Assembly (NCBI GenBank): GCA_963834405.1
Contig: CAWIBX010000007.1
Span: 310,001 to 374,000 of the forward strand
Length of the DNA: 64,000 nucleotides
Source of the DNA: Bog-473 sp963834405
Lineage (GTDB): Bacteria; Actinomycetota; Acidimicrobiia; Acidimicrobiales; RAAP-2
Reading direction: 5' to 3'
Shown one piece after another: positions 8,422-17,919 of the stretch. The notes beneath the pieces were generated by a model. That model made no database searches. It saw nothing but the letters and a program-made list of their open reading frames with translations, and was not told where the DNA came from. The position numbers were made by a program, and so were the translations under genes. The first letter of the stretch is position 1, and every line of letters starts with the position of its first letter.

Positions 8422-10164
8422 TCAGGCCCCGAGCTGCGCCGGGCTGACCGGCCGCGACGGCACGACGACGTCGAAGCCGACGGTGCTCACCACTTTGTAC
8501 GAGATCCCGTGCGCGCCGAGATACGCCGTCAGGCCGGACTCCGTGACCGCTCCGGGATCGAGGTCACTGGCCGAACCCAGCTGGCCCTCAACCGCGCCGA
8601 GCGCCTGCGGCGGCACGAAGATCCAGCCGGTCGATGCTCGGCCGACCGGGCTGGAGGCCTCGGGTGGGTTGCGGTTGAACCCGAGTGCCGCGGCGACGAC
8701 GTGCCCGTTCGAAATGAAGGTCAGGTCGTTGGCGACCCAGTACCCGGCGTAGGCCCGGGAGACCCCGAGGCGCTCCAGGCGGGCCGCCAACGACGTCACG
8801 GCCGGGTTCGGGTTCGAAGAGAACGAGGTGAGCCGGCCCGGGCTCCCGATGGCGCCGTAGCCGTCGTTGAACGCGACGAGCGTGCTGACGAAGGCGATCA
8901 CGAGGACGCCACTGGCGACCCAGGGAGCGATCTCTTCGTGCAGCAACTGCCACAGCCCGCCCGCGATGACGAGCGCGCACACGGGGGACAGCGCGATGGC
9001 GTAACGCCCGTCGTTCCAGAACCACGACGTCGGGAACGCCGCGTACAGGAAGGGATACAGCGCCAGGGCCAGCGCGAGCACCCGCGTGTCCGGCACGCGG
9101 ACGGCCAACAGGATCGCCGCGCCCACAATGAACACCACGACCAGCGCGGACAGGAGCACCCCGATCACGTCTCCGCCCTCCCATGCACCCGCACCCTCGA
9201 CGCGCAGCCCCAGGGCCATCGGGAGCACGTGGGTGAAGAAGACGCGGAGCCGGGTGGCGTAGGAGACCGGCGAGGACGGGAGCCCGGCGCTGTGGGAGGC
9301 AAGGACGGCCCAGAGCCAGGGGAACGCGCCGACGATCGCAAGGAGGGCGGCGACGCCGAGCCGGCCGGCGACGGCCCGCCACGGGCGGCCCCACAGCGTC
9401 ACGCCGACGACGACCGCGGCCGGCAAGGCGAGATACACCACCTCGGGCGAGGCCCAGAAGCCGAGGCCGGCGGCCGCCCCGAGGACGGCCCACTCTCGGA
9501 GTCGGTCCCGGTCACCGCCCTGGCGGGCGAGCTGCACGATGCGCAGGGCCTCGAGCAACACGACGAGGCCGAGCACGAGGCACACCTCGTGATAGCCGTA
9601 CTCCCTGGTCGAATTCCAGAGCGCCGACTCGGACCAGATGAAGCTGAGCACCGCCGCGGTCACCGCCGCCTGGAACGAGAAGAGCCGCAGCCCTATCCGC
9701 CAGACAAGGACGGCGCAGACCAGACCCAGGACCGCCGGCGTCGCATTGAGCACGAACGGTGACTGTCCGAACACGGAGAACGCCGCGGCCAGCACGTAGG
9801 GCTCCACCCCGCCGTATTGCTGGCCCCAGGCGAAGGCGTAGGTGTGCCCGTGCAGGATCTCGTCCGCGATCAGCCCGACGGTCGCCTCGTCCGAGTTCAT
9901 CGGCGCGTTCCCCAGAAGCCAGAGCCGGAGGGCGACGCCGCCAACGATGAGGAGGCTCGCGACCAGGGCCAGGACCACCGCGCCGGAAGCGCCGGCACCG
10001 CCGGAGCCGCCGTCGCCGACCGAGGCGCCGCTGATGCCGCCGGGGGACGCGGAAGCCGACGCCGAAGCGGGAGGTCGGTCTGCCGGCGCCGCGCCGACCG
10101 GGTTCGCCGCCTCGGTCCCGGCCCCCGCCCCGGCAGGGGGCAGCACGTCGGGGCCGGCGTCCAT
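8422..10164 (-). CDS. GT-C fold polytopic membrane glycosyltransferase (PMT/ArnT-like)
   Basis: A 580-residue membrane protein with about ten to twelve hydrophobic helices, resembling family 39/83 glycosyltransferases that use polyprenyl-phosphate sugars. After a Pro/Ala/Ser-rich N-terminal tail (about 60 aa) and the first helix comes the acidic loop motif NAPMNSDEATVGLIADEIL, the usual site of the catalytic Asp/Glu in GT-C enzymes. A soluble C-terminal region (about 440-580) follows. The start ATG is at 10164. It lies tail to tail with the GT2 gene that may produce its donor. The acceptor cannot be told from sequence. Confidence 0.8.
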   Translation of the reverse strand: MDAGPDVLPPAGAGAGTEAANPVGAAPADRPPASASASASPGGISGASVGDGGSGGAGASGAVVLALVASLLIVGGVALRLWLLGNAPMNSDEATVGLIADEILHGHTYAFAWGQQYGGVEPYVLAAAFSVFGQSPFVLNATPAVLGLVCAVLVWRIGLRLFSFQAAVTAAVLSFIWSESALWNSTREYGYHEVCLVLGLVVLLEALRIVQLARQGGDRDRLREWAVLGAAAGLGFWASPEVVYLALPAAVVVGVTLWGRPWRAVAGRLGVAALLAIVGAFPWLWAVLASHSAGLPSSPVSYATRLRVFFTHVLPMALGLRVEGAGAWEGGDVIGVLLSALVVVFIVGAAILLAVRVPDTRVLALALALYPFLYAAFPTSWFWNDGRYAIALSPVCALVIAGGLWQLLHEEIAPWVASGVLVIAFVSTLVAFNDGYGAIGSPGRLTSFSSNPNPAVTSLAARLERLGVSRAYAGYWVANDLTFISNGHVVAAALGFNRNPPEASSPVGRASTGWIFVPPQALGAVEGQLGSASDLDPGAVTESGLTAYLGAHGISYKVVSTVGFDVVVPSRPVSPAQLGA

Positions 10165-10347
10165 GTCGACGCGGGATCCTAGACCTCGGCCCCGGAACAC
10201 CCCTGGCAGGCCCGCTGTCCGGCCCGGCACGCCGAATCGGCCCGAGCGCACCGGGTGGGCACGGTCGTACACTCGACTTCTCACGGGCCGGTTCAGGACC
10301 GGCCCAGAGCAGAGGCGCAGAGCAGAGGCGCATTGGGGAGGGACCAG

Positions 10348-12441
10348 GTGCCACACGACCCGACCGCTATCCGGAACGTTGCCCTCGTCGGGCACCACGG
10401 TGCGGGCAAGACGACGCTGGCCGAGGCGCTCCTGGCGGCCACGGGTGCCATCGCACGCCGGGGATCGGTGGAGAAGGGCTCGACCGTCATGGACTTCGAG
10501 CCCGAGGAGGCGTCGCGCCAGCTCTCCATCTCGACCTCGCTGGCACCCTTCACGGTCAACGGGGTCAAGGTGAACCTGCTCGACACCCCGGGCTACGCCG
10601 ACTTTGCCGGCGAAATGGTCACCGCCCTCGCCAACGTCGACCTGGCCGTCCTCGTCGTCAGCGCCACGGACGGCGTCCAGGCCCAGACCCACGACGCCTG
10701 GCGGGCCGCCGCCCGGCTCGGCGTCCCCCGCGTGATCGTCATCAACAAGCTGGACCGGGAGCGGGCCGACTTCGACCGCACGCTGGGCGAGATCCGCGAC
10801 GCCTTCGGCGCCGGGGTGGCGCCGGTGGAGCTCCCCATCGGACACGAGACCGACTTCCACGGGGTCATCGACCTGCTCGGTGACACCGCGACCCACTACG
10901 ACACGCCGGCCGCCGGGGCCCCGGTGGACGGCACCGTTCCCCCCGCCGGGCACGAGGGTCCCATCCCCGACGACCTCGTCGACCAGGAGCACACGGTGCA
11001 CGAGCAGCTCGTGGAGGGCATCGTGGTCGGCGACGACGACCTTATGGAGCGCTACCTGAACGGCGAGACGCTCGACTACGCCGAGCTCGAGAAGAGCCTC
11101 GCCGGCGGCGTGGCCTCGGCGAGCGTGTTCCCGGTGCTGTGCTGCTCGGCCGCGAGCGGCGTGGGCGTCGACCGGTTGGCCCGCCTGGTGGAGGAATTGT
11201 GTCCCAGCCCGCAGTCGCGGCCGCCCGTCCTGGCCACCGCGGGGACCGAGACCGTCGAGATCCCGAGCGACCCGGCCGGACAGACCGTCCTCACCGTCAC
11301 CAAGACCTACAACGACAGCCACACCGGCAAGATGTCCCTCTGCAAGGTCCTCTCCGGCACGCTCCAACCCGACGCCGTCCTCGTCAACACTCGGAGCCGC
11401 GAGGAGGAGCGCCTGCACGCCCTGCAGAGCATCGCCGGGCACGCGACGGCGCCCGCCACCAGCGTGGCGGCGGGTGACTTCGTCGCCGTACCGCGGCTCA
11501 ACGGGACCCGCACGGGTGACACGCTGGCGCCGAAGGGCCAGCCGATCGCCGTCCCGCCACCGGAGCTGCCCGTCCCGGCGCTCCAGGTCGCGGTCAAGCC
11601 GGCCACCCGCGCCGACGACGACAAGCTCATGTCGGCCCTCCAGCGGCTCTGCGACGAGGACCCGTCGCTCACGGTCACGCGCGACGACGAGACCCACCAG
11701 ACGATCCTCGGTGTGAACGGAGAGGTCCATCTCGCGGTCGCGCTCGAGCGCCTCGACCGGAAGTGCAACGTCCACGTCGAGCGCGAGGACCTTCGCATCC
11801 CCTACCGCGAGACCATCACCAAGCCGGCCCAGGCGGAGGGCAAGCACAAGAAGCAGTCGGGGGGACACGGCCAGTTCGGCGTGGCCCACCTCCGCCTGGA
11901 GCCCCTCCCCCGTGGCGAGGGCTTCGCCTTCAGGGACGAGGTGGTGGGCGGGGCGATCCCCCGCCAGTACATCCCGGCCGTCGAGAAGGGTGTCATCGAG
12001 ACGTTCTCCCAAGGGGGTGTCTTCGGCTACCCCGTGGTCGACATCGCCGTGACGGTCGACGACGGGAAGGCGCACTCGGTCGACTCCAACGAGGTCAGCT
12101 TCAAGATGGCGGCGGCGCTCGCCGTGAAAGCGGCCATGGCCGAGGCGGGGCCCATCGTCCTGGAACCCATCTCGCGCCTGGAGGTCACGATCCCGGACGA
12201 GTGCCAGGGCGACGTCATGGGCGACCTCAGTTCACGCCGGGCGCGCATCGTGGGCACGGACCAGGCCGATACGGCGGGCCACCAGACCGTGACCGCCACC
12301 GTCCCGACCGCCGAGATCACGCGCTACGCGGTCGACCTACGCGCGCTGACCGGCGGCCGGGGGTCCTTCACCGCCGTGCACGACCACTACGACCCGCTGC
12401 CCGAGCACCTGCTGTCGTCACTCCCGAAGGCGGACGACTAG
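10348..12441 (+). CDS. Elongation factor G-like GTPase (EF-G2 type)
   Basis: A 697-residue translational GTPase with the full EF-G layout. G motifs: GHHGAGKT at 15-22, DTPGYADF near 79, NKLDRERADF near 131. The C-terminal domains IV and V are present (GKHKKQSGGHGQFGVAHL, PISRLEVTIPDECQGDVMGD). The G1 sequence and divergence match the actinobacterial EF-G2 subfamily (fusA2 of Mycobacterium) rather than canonical EF-G, and no rpsL/rpsG/tuf operon surrounds it. The role of EF-G2 is poorly defined. The start is GTG 10348 with GGGGAGGG 5 nt upstream. The gene is flanked by minus-strand genes, so it needs its own promoter. Confidence 0.92.
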   Translation: MPHDPTAIRNVALVGHHGAGKTTLAEALLAATGAIARRGSVEKGSTVMDFEPEEASRQLSISTSLAPFTVNGVKVNLLDTPGYADFAGEMVTALANVDLAVLVVSATDGVQAQTHDAWRAAARLGVPRVIVINKLDRERADFDRTLGEIRDAFGAGVAPVELPIGHETDFHGVIDLLGDTATHYDTPAAGAPVDGTVPPAGHEGPIPDDLVDQEHTVHEQLVEGIVVGDDDLMERYLNGETLDYAELEKSLAGGVASASVFPVLCCSAASGVGVDRLARLVEELCPSPQSRPPVLATAGTETVEIPSDPAGQTVLTVTKTYNDSHTGKMSLCKVLSGTLQPDAVLVNTRSREEERLHALQSIAGHATAPATSVAAGDFVAVPRLNGTRTGDTLAPKGQPIAVPPPELPVPALQVAVKPATRADDDKLMSALQRLCDEDPSLTVTRDDETHQTILGVNGEVHLAVALERLDRKCNVHVEREDLRIPYRETITKPAQAEGKHKKQSGGHGQFGVAHLRLEPLPRGEGFAFRDEVVGGAIPRQYIPAVEKGVIETFSQGGVFGYPVVDIAVTVDDGKAHSVDSNEVSFKMAAALAVKAAMAEAGPIVLEPISRLEVTIPDECQGDVMGDLSSRRARIVGTDQADTAGHQTVTATVPTAEITRYAVDLRALTGGRGSFTAVHDHYDPLPEHLLSSLPKADD

Positions 12442-12453
12442 CAGAACTCCTAG

Positions 12454-12467
12454 CCGACCCAAGTCGG
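12454..12467. terminator. Short hairpin between EF-G2 and the convergent lipoprotein gene
   Basis: CCGAC CCAA GTCGG lies in the 26 bp between the two convergent stop codons. The stem is only 5 bp, so this is a weak candidate for a shared terminator. Confidence 0.3.
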
Positions 12468-12926
12468 TCAGAACGGGTGCGTGTGCGCGAAGCGCAGCGG
12501 GATCTTCGACAGGATCAGCGTCCCCACCAGCTCGTTCCCGGGTGTCTTGACCACGGCGACGGCGAGCTTCCCGGCCGGACGCCCGAGCGGCTTGACCACC
12601 GTGTACGACGTGAAGTGGCCCGTGTAGGCCGCGATGCAGACCGCTTGCTTGGGTGACACGGACCGCACCATGTCGTTGTAGAGACGGGGCGCGATCCCCT
12701 TCAGGCTCGACAGCGCGTACTTGCGCACGCCGATGAAGTGCGCGCCGGTCCCCACGGCGTGCGCCGCCGTCGGCAAGGCGAGATAGCACGACTCGTCGGA
12801 CGTTCCCACGTCGGTGCGCGCCGCGCTGCATCCCGCGAAGAGGGACCCCGCGAGCGCGACCGCGAGCGCGAGCGCGAGCGCCGCGAGGAACGTGTCGGCG
12901 CGTTGGCGCCCGCGGCCGCGCCTCAC
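12468..12926 (-). CDS. Small lipoprotein of unknown function
   Basis: A 152-residue exported protein. The signal peptide ends in a lipobox, SLFAGCSA, with Cys at about residue 33, so it should be lipid-anchored outside the membrane. The mature part contains SPKQAVCIAAYTGHFTSYTV and a conserved-looking C-terminus. I do not recognise the family. The start is GTG 12926, overlapping the flippase-like stop as GTGA. The C-terminal VVKTPGNELVGTLILSKIPL suggests a compact folded domain. Confidence 0.75.
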   Translation of the reverse strand: MRRGRGRQRADTFLAALALALAVALAGSLFAGCSAARTDVGTSDESCYLALPTAAHAVGTGAHFIGVRKYALSSLKGIAPRLYNDMVRSVSPKQAVCIAAYTGHFTSYTVVKPLGRPAGKLAVAVVKTPGNELVGTLILSKIPLRFAHTHPF

Positions 12927-14197
12927 TCGCTCACTCCCTTGGAGGCGGGCACGGACGAGGACGCTGCCTCGTCCACGCCCCCGACCGCCCCGCCCCCGCC
13001 GGTCGTCGCGGCCGCACGCTCCGCCGCCCCGACCTCGGACGGGTGCAGGTACGCCACCGGCCCGGCCTCGACGTCGGCCGCCATGGCCGAGCGGCTCCAG
13101 CGGCCGCGGCGCACCTGCAGGGCCAGCTGGCCTATGAACAGCCACCCCAGCGCCAAGATGAACCAGAAGCTGATGACCCGGTAGAGCAGCACCGCGTCGA
13201 CCGTGCTCGTCTCCGCGCCCCCGAACGCGACCAGGGCGACGGTGATGGAGCCCTCCACCACACCGAGGCCGCCCGGGGTGATCGGCAGGGTCGCGGCCAG
13301 CTGCCCGGCGCCGTAGGCGAGCAGGAGCCCCTTCCACGGGATCGGTGCGTCGATGGCGACGAACATCATGGCGAAGCACGCGCAGTCGAGCAGCCAGTTG
13401 ACCGTCCCCCACGTGACGATCCGTCCGATCTGGCCCCAGCTCAGCCGGACGGCCGTCATCCAGGCCATGATCCGGTCGATCTGCTCCGTCGTGTCCCCGC
13501 GGGGCCGGCCCGTCAGCTTCACCGAGGCCTTGAGGACCCCGGAGACGACCAGATGCAGCGGGCGCTCGTAGACGAAGAGGGACCCGATGCCGAGCATGAT
13601 GGCGAACGTGCCGATGAGGACGGGGACGAGGTCGAGCGAGGCCCCCTCGTCGGCTGCGATGCTCAACCCGATCACCGCCAGAAGCGACAGGCTGACCGAC
13701 GCCGCGACCAAGGTCCCGGCCAGCGCCCACACCGCCAGCGTGTTGTCCGCGCCGAAACGGCGGAACCAACGGAACCCGTAGACCGAGGCGACCGCGTTGC
13801 CGACCGGCAGCGAGTCGGTGATCGCCTGCGACGCGAACGACAGCTTCACCAGGGGCGACCACGGTGCACGGAGGTGCCCCGCCGACAACAGCTCGTACTG
13901 CATGGCGGCGAAGCACAGGTAGGAGCCGACCTCCGCCGCCAGCGTGGGCGCGACCCACCACCAGTCGAACGTGCGGAAGATCGTGCCGAAGCCGGTGAGC
14001 TCGGACGTCTTTGACGACAGGACCCAGATGGTGATCGCGACCAGTGCGAACCCGAGCACGATCCGCCCCACGGGCCAGGCGCGCCGCACCCACCCCGGCG
14101 CCCGCACGACGGCGGGCTGGACGGGGGGTGCGGCCCCGTCGTGGGAGGGCGACCCCGCGAACCCGGTGCGGACTCCGACCTCGACGGGGCCGCCCAC
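12923..14197 (-). CDS. Flippase-like membrane protein, LPG synthase transmembrane (UPF0104/AglD-like) family
   Basis: A 424-residue polytopic protein with about eight hydrophobic helices. It shows the family pattern LPVGNAVASVYGFRWFRRFGAD and the C-terminal ITPGGLGVVEGSITVALVAFG. This family matches the membrane half of MprF and AglD and is usually thought to move or sense lipid-linked substrates. No soluble aminoacyl-transferase domain is attached, so it is not a complete lysyl-PG synthase. The C-terminal 60 residues are low-complexity. The start is GTG 14197. It lies 43 bp after the HIT gene and is coupled to the lipoprotein gene, so these two may act together. Confidence 0.82.
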   Translation of the reverse strand: MGGPVEVGVRTGFAGSPSHDGAAPPVQPAVVRAPGWVRRAWPVGRIVLGFALVAITIWVLSSKTSELTGFGTIFRTFDWWWVAPTLAAEVGSYLCFAAMQYELLSAGHLRAPWSPLVKLSFASQAITDSLPVGNAVASVYGFRWFRRFGADNTLAVWALAGTLVAASVSLSLLAVIGLSIAADEGASLDLVPVLIGTFAIMLGIGSLFVYERPLHLVVSGVLKASVKLTGRPRGDTTEQIDRIMAWMTAVRLSWGQIGRIVTWGTVNWLLDCACFAMMFVAIDAPIPWKGLLLAYGAGQLAATLPITPGGLGVVEGSITVALVAFGGAETSTVDAVLLYRVISFWFILALGWLFIGQLALQVRRGRWSRSAMAADVEAGPVAYLHPSEVGAAERAAATTGGGGAVGGVDEAASSSVPASKGVSE

Positions 14198-14240
14198 TTC
14201 GAGCGGGGACCTCGACGCGCCGCGCCCCTCGGGCGATGGG

Positions 14241-14762
14241 CTACCCGGGCCAGGCGTCGGTGAGCCTCTTCCAGGACAGCTGCAGCGTCTCGGGCATCAC
14301 CCGAGTCTCCGCGACCGACGTCATGAAGTTGGTGTCACCCGACCAGCGGGGCAGCACGTGCAGGTGCACGTGCGCGGGCAGCCCGGCCCCGGCCGCCCGC
14401 CCGAGGTTCGCGCCCAGGTTCAATCCGTCCGGGTCGTACGCCTTCTCTATGGTGGCCACCGCCCGCTTCGTCGCCGACCACAACTCGGCGGACTCACCCT
14501 CCGTCAACGCACCGAGGGACCCCGTGTGGCGCAGGGGCATCACGAGGACGTGGCCGCTGGCGTAGGGGTACGCGTTCATCACGACGAACGTCAGCTCGCC
14601 CCGCCAGACCACGAGGTTGTCCTCCGAGGGCCGCCCGCTGGCGGCGAGCCGGCAGAAGACGCAGTCCGGTTCGTCCTGCGCCAGGCCACCGGCCCGCTCC
14701 CTCGCGGTCGCCTCGACGATGTAGTCGCGCCGCCATCCGGCCCACAGGTTCTCGAGGCTCAC
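14241..14762 (-). CDS. HIT-family nucleotide phosphorylase/hydrolase (Rv2613c-like)
   Basis: A 173-residue histidine-triad protein. The triad HVHLHV is at 131-136, and C34/C37 (CVFC) may bind zinc. In Mycobacterium the gene at this position between thrS and pgsA encodes a diadenosine tetraphosphate phosphorylase, so removal of Ap4A, a by-product of aminoacyl-tRNA synthetases, is a sensible role. The start is GTG 14762, overlapping the thrS stop by 4 bp (GTGA), which couples the two. Confidence 0.9.
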   Translation of the reverse strand: MSLENLWAGWRRDYIVEATARERAGGLAQDEPDCVFCRLAASGRPSEDNLVVWRGELTFVVMNAYPYASGHVLVMPLRHTGSLGALTEGESAELWSATKRAVATIEKAYDPDGLNLGANLGRAAGAGLPAHVHLHVLPRWSGDTNFMTSVAETRVMPETLQLSWKRLTDAWPG

Positions 14763-16765
14763 GTGCCCGCCGCCGTCGCGTCCGCCGGGGCCCGGTCCTC
14801 GGGCCGGGCCTTGCGGGCGACCTCATCGCGGACCTCGTCGACGAACCGGTCGATCGGCACACCGTGCTCTGGCTTGGTCCCCCAGCCCCGCCGGTTCACC
14901 CCGACCGTGCCGGCGGCCATGTCCTCGTCCCCGACCACCAGCACGTAAGGGATCTTCAGCAGCTTCGCCCGCCGGATCAGTGCGCCCAGCTTCTCGCCAC
15001 TCGTGTCGACCGTGGCCCGAAGGCCGGCCGCCTCACACGCGTCGGCGACGGACTGTGCGTAGGCCCCATGGTTGTCGGTCACGGGGATCACCCGTACCTG
15101 CTCGGGACCGAGCCAGGTCGGCAAGGCGCCGGCGTAGTGCTCAATGAGCACCGCCATGAACCGCTCCACCGACCCGAATAGCGCCCGATGGATCATGATC
15201 GGCCGGTGACGCGCGTTGTCCGCGCCGACGTACTCGAGGCCGAACCGCTGCGGCAGCTGGAAGTCGAGCTGGACGGTCGACAGCTGCCAGGTGCGGCCGA
15301 TGGCGTCCTTGGCCTGCACCGAGATCTTCGGGCCGTAGAAGGCACCGCCGCCCTCGTCCATGACCAGGTTCAGGCCCATTTCGAGCCCGGTCGTGCGCAG
15401 CGCCTCGGTGGCGGCCTCCCACTCCTCGTCCGACCCCACGGCCTTGCCCGCGGGCTTGGTCGAGAGCTCGAGGTAGAAGTCGTTGAGGCCGTAGTCCCGC
15501 AGCAGGTCCAAGACGAAGCGCAGGGTCCGCACGAGCTCCACGTCCATCTGCTCGCGGGTACAGAAGATGTGGGCGTCGTCCTGGGTCATGCCCCGCACCC
15601 GGGTGAGGCCGAGCAGGACGCCCGACTTCTCGTAGCGGTACACGCCGCCGAACTCGAACAGCCGCATCGGGAGCTCCCGGTAGGAGCGCTGGTGGCTCCT
15701 GTACACCAGGATGTGGAACGGGCAGTTCATTGGCTTGAGGTAGTACTGCGTCCCGCCGTCGAGCTCCATCGGCGGGTACATGCTCTCGGCGAACCACTCC
15801 AGGTGGCCGGATTCCTCGAACAACGCGCTCTTCGTGATGTGCGGGGAGTTGACGAAGTCATACCCCGACTCCACGTGCCGCTGCCGCGCGTGGTCCTCCA
15901 TGAGCCGCCGGATGGTGCCGCCCTTGGGGTGGAACACGGCCAGCCCCGAGCCGATCTCCTCGGGGAAGCTGTACAGGTCCAGCTCGGCCCCGAGCTTGCG
16001 GTGGTCGCGCCGCTCGGCCTCCTCGAGCTGGTGGAGGTACGCGGCAAGCGCCTTCTCCGACTCCCAAGCCGTGCCGTAGATCCGTTGGAGCTGCTCTCGC
16101 TTCTCGTCGCCCCGCCAGTAGGCACCGGCGACGCGCATGAGCTTGAAGTGGCCCAGCCGCCCGGTGGAGGGCACGTGCGGGCCCCGGCACAGGTCGATGA
16201 AGGCGTCCGAGTTGCGGTAGGTGCTCACCACCGGTCCCCCCGCGTCCACCTCGTCGGCACCCGATTCCACGGCGCGGATGATCTCCTCCTTGAAGGGCTG
16301 GTCGCCGAAGATCTCGAGCCCCTCCTCCAGGTCGTGCTCGTGCCGGACGAAGGGCTGGTCCTCCTTCATGATCGTCCGCATCTCGGCGTCGATGCGCTCC
16401 AGGTCGTCGTCGCTGAAGTGTGCGCCGCCGGGGAGTTCGAAGTCGTAGTAGAAGCCGTTCTCTATGACGGGCCCGATGGCGTACTTGGCGCCGGGCCACA
16501 GGCGGCGGACCGCCTGGGCCATCACGTGGGCGGTCGAGTGGCGGAGCACGGCCCGCCCGGCGTCGCTCTCCGCGGTGACGATCGCCACCTTCACCCCGTC
16601 TCGCAGCACGGTGGAGAGGTCGACCTCCTCGCCGTCGACGGTGGCCGCGACCGCCGCCTTGGCCAGGCGGGAGCCGATGGCCTCGGCAAGCTCGGCCGCC
16701 GTCGTGCCCTCGGCCAGCTCCCGTGTCGAGCCGTCGGGAAGACCAACCGAGATGACGCCTGGCAT
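14759..16765 (-). CDS. thrS: Threonine--tRNA ligase
   Basis: Class II aminoacyl-tRNA synthetase of 668 residues with the full bacterial layout: TGS domain (about 1-65), editing domain with HSTAH at 76-80, catalytic core with GVYRYEKSGVLLGLTRVRGM and DDAHIFC, and C-terminal anticodon-binding domain (VRVIPVTDNHGAYAQSV, VVGDEDMAAGTVGVNRRGWG). The start ATG 16765 is preceded by AAAGGG; an upstream in-frame codon at 16813 is less likely. No T-box leader was recognised upstream. Confidence 0.97.
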   Translation of the reverse strand: MPGVISVGLPDGSTRELAEGTTAAELAEAIGSRLAKAAVAATVDGEEVDLSTVLRDGVKVAIVTAESDAGRAVLRHSTAHVMAQAVRRLWPGAKYAIGPVIENGFYYDFELPGGAHFSDDDLERIDAEMRTIMKEDQPFVRHEHDLEEGLEIFGDQPFKEEIIRAVESGADEVDAGGPVVSTYRNSDAFIDLCRGPHVPSTGRLGHFKLMRVAGAYWRGDEKREQLQRIYGTAWESEKALAAYLHQLEEAERRDHRKLGAELDLYSFPEEIGSGLAVFHPKGGTIRRLMEDHARQRHVESGYDFVNSPHITKSALFEESGHLEWFAESMYPPMELDGGTQYYLKPMNCPFHILVYRSHQRSYRELPMRLFEFGGVYRYEKSGVLLGLTRVRGMTQDDAHIFCTREQMDVELVRTLRFVLDLLRDYGLNDFYLELSTKPAGKAVGSDEEWEAATEALRTTGLEMGLNLVMDEGGGAFYGPKISVQAKDAIGRTWQLSTVQLDFQLPQRFGLEYVGADNARHRPIMIHRALFGSVERFMAVLIEHYAGALPTWLGPEQVRVIPVTDNHGAYAQSVADACEAAGLRATVDTSGEKLGALIRRAKLLKIPYVLVVGDEDMAAGTVGVNRRGWGTKPEHGVPIDRFVDEVRDEVARKARPEDRAPADATAAGT

Positions 16766-16900
16766 CGTGCACCCTTTCCTGCTCAGCCGGACAATTGCTC
16801 GTGGTCCGGACACCGTTCGTGGTGTGACAAGGGTACTGGACGACCCATTGGTTTCAGAACCCCCTCAGCCGTCGGTCATCGCCCGCCGGGCGACCGAGCT

Positions 16901-17791
16901 CTACGCAGCCGGGACCGGCGAAGAGCTGGCATGGGCATCTCGCGCCAGGCCCATGAGACGTGTTGCGGCTGCGGAGATGGGGCCGACGCGATGCACGAAA
17001 CCGACGGTGGCGAAGTGCGGTGAGGTGAACGGCCTGATCTCGACTCGTTCCAAGGAGGTCACGACCGGCCGGTAGGACAGGAAGGATCCCATGCCCGCCT
17101 GGGCGGCAGCGATCCAAGAGCCTCGGTCCTCGATGACGAGTGACGCACGAGGTGGTGCCGCACCTGCGAGGGTGGCCATGTCGTCGAAGAGCTGACGACG
17201 TCCTGAGCCAGCCGGCGGCAGGATGAGCGGCTGACTCAGCACCTCGTCCCACGACACCGTCGCGGGGAGATCTGAGCCGAGCGGGGAGACCAACACGACC
17301 TCCACCTCAGCGACAGGCCTCGAGGTCAGATGACACTCGTCCACCGAAGACGTCAATTCTCCAAAGCCAATTTCGGCAGACCCGCTTTGGACCTGGCGGA
17401 GAACGTCCTCGCTGTCATTCGCCCGGCACATCCGGATTTCGAGATCGGGCTCCCAACGACCGAGGTCGCTCAGCGCCGAGGCGAGAAGCAAGCCGTTCGT
17501 GGGCGTGGTGGCGATGGAAAGCTGGACTCGGTCCCCGGCCGTTCGAGCCGTCCGCCCCACGGCGTCGATGGCGGCCAGGGCGCCCCGGGCGGAATCCACG
17601 ACGGCTGTGCCCGCGTCGGTCGGGACGAGCCGCCGACCGGAAAGGCAGAACACGGTGATGCCGTGTTCGATCTCGAAGGCCCGGACTGCACGAGAGATCA
17701 CCGGCTGTGTGACTTGGAGGGAACGAGCCGCAGCACTCACCGAGCCGGCGTCGCTGACGGCGACCAAGTAGCGCAATTGCTGCACGTTCAT
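16901..17791 (-). CDS. LysR-family transcriptional regulator
   Basis: A 296-residue regulator with an N-terminal winged helix-turn-helix (MNVQQLRYLVAVSDAGSVSA, AARSLQVTQPVISRAV) and a periplasmic-binding-like effector domain (from about residue 90). It is divergent from the phosphoesterase gene with a 128-bp gap. LysR proteins often control the divergent neighbour, so phosphate or phospholipid release is a possible target. The effector is unknown. Confidence 0.92.
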   Translation of the reverse strand: MNVQQLRYLVAVSDAGSVSAAARSLQVTQPVISRAVRAFEIEHGITVFCLSGRRLVPTDAGTAVVDSARGALAAIDAVGRTARTAGDRVQLSIATTPTNGLLLASALSDLGRWEPDLEIRMCRANDSEDVLRQVQSGSAEIGFGELTSSVDECHLTSRPVAEVEVVLVSPLGSDLPATVSWDEVLSQPLILPPAGSGRRQLFDDMATLAGAAPPRASLVIEDRGSWIAAAQAGMGSFLSYRPVVTSLERVEIRPFTSPHFATVGFVHRVGPISAAATRLMGLARDAHASSSPVPAA

Positions 17792-17919
17792 GCCCGCAGA
17801 GCATAGAGGTCATACCGAGATGGGAGCTTGTCGCGGCTAGTGACTTCTGGTCTTCTCGGGGGAAGCCCTTTCGGACGCCACACGGCGAAATGGGCAATCC
17901 GGTTCCGAGGAGGTTCTCG

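Noticed and set aside
10165..12075. Upstream extension of the GT-C frame through the EF-G2 gene
   Set aside because: The extension is antisense to conserved EF-G2 motifs and lacks protein character. The real start is ATG 10164.
12468..14093. One long minus-strand protein spanning the lipoprotein and the flippase-like gene
   Set aside because: Its first 390 codons are a shifted reading of the flippase-like gene. The real product starts at GTG 12926 with a lipobox.
15188..17023. A 611-codon plus-strand frame across thrS
   Set aside because: It is antisense to a full-length threonyl-tRNA synthetase with all catalytic motifs.
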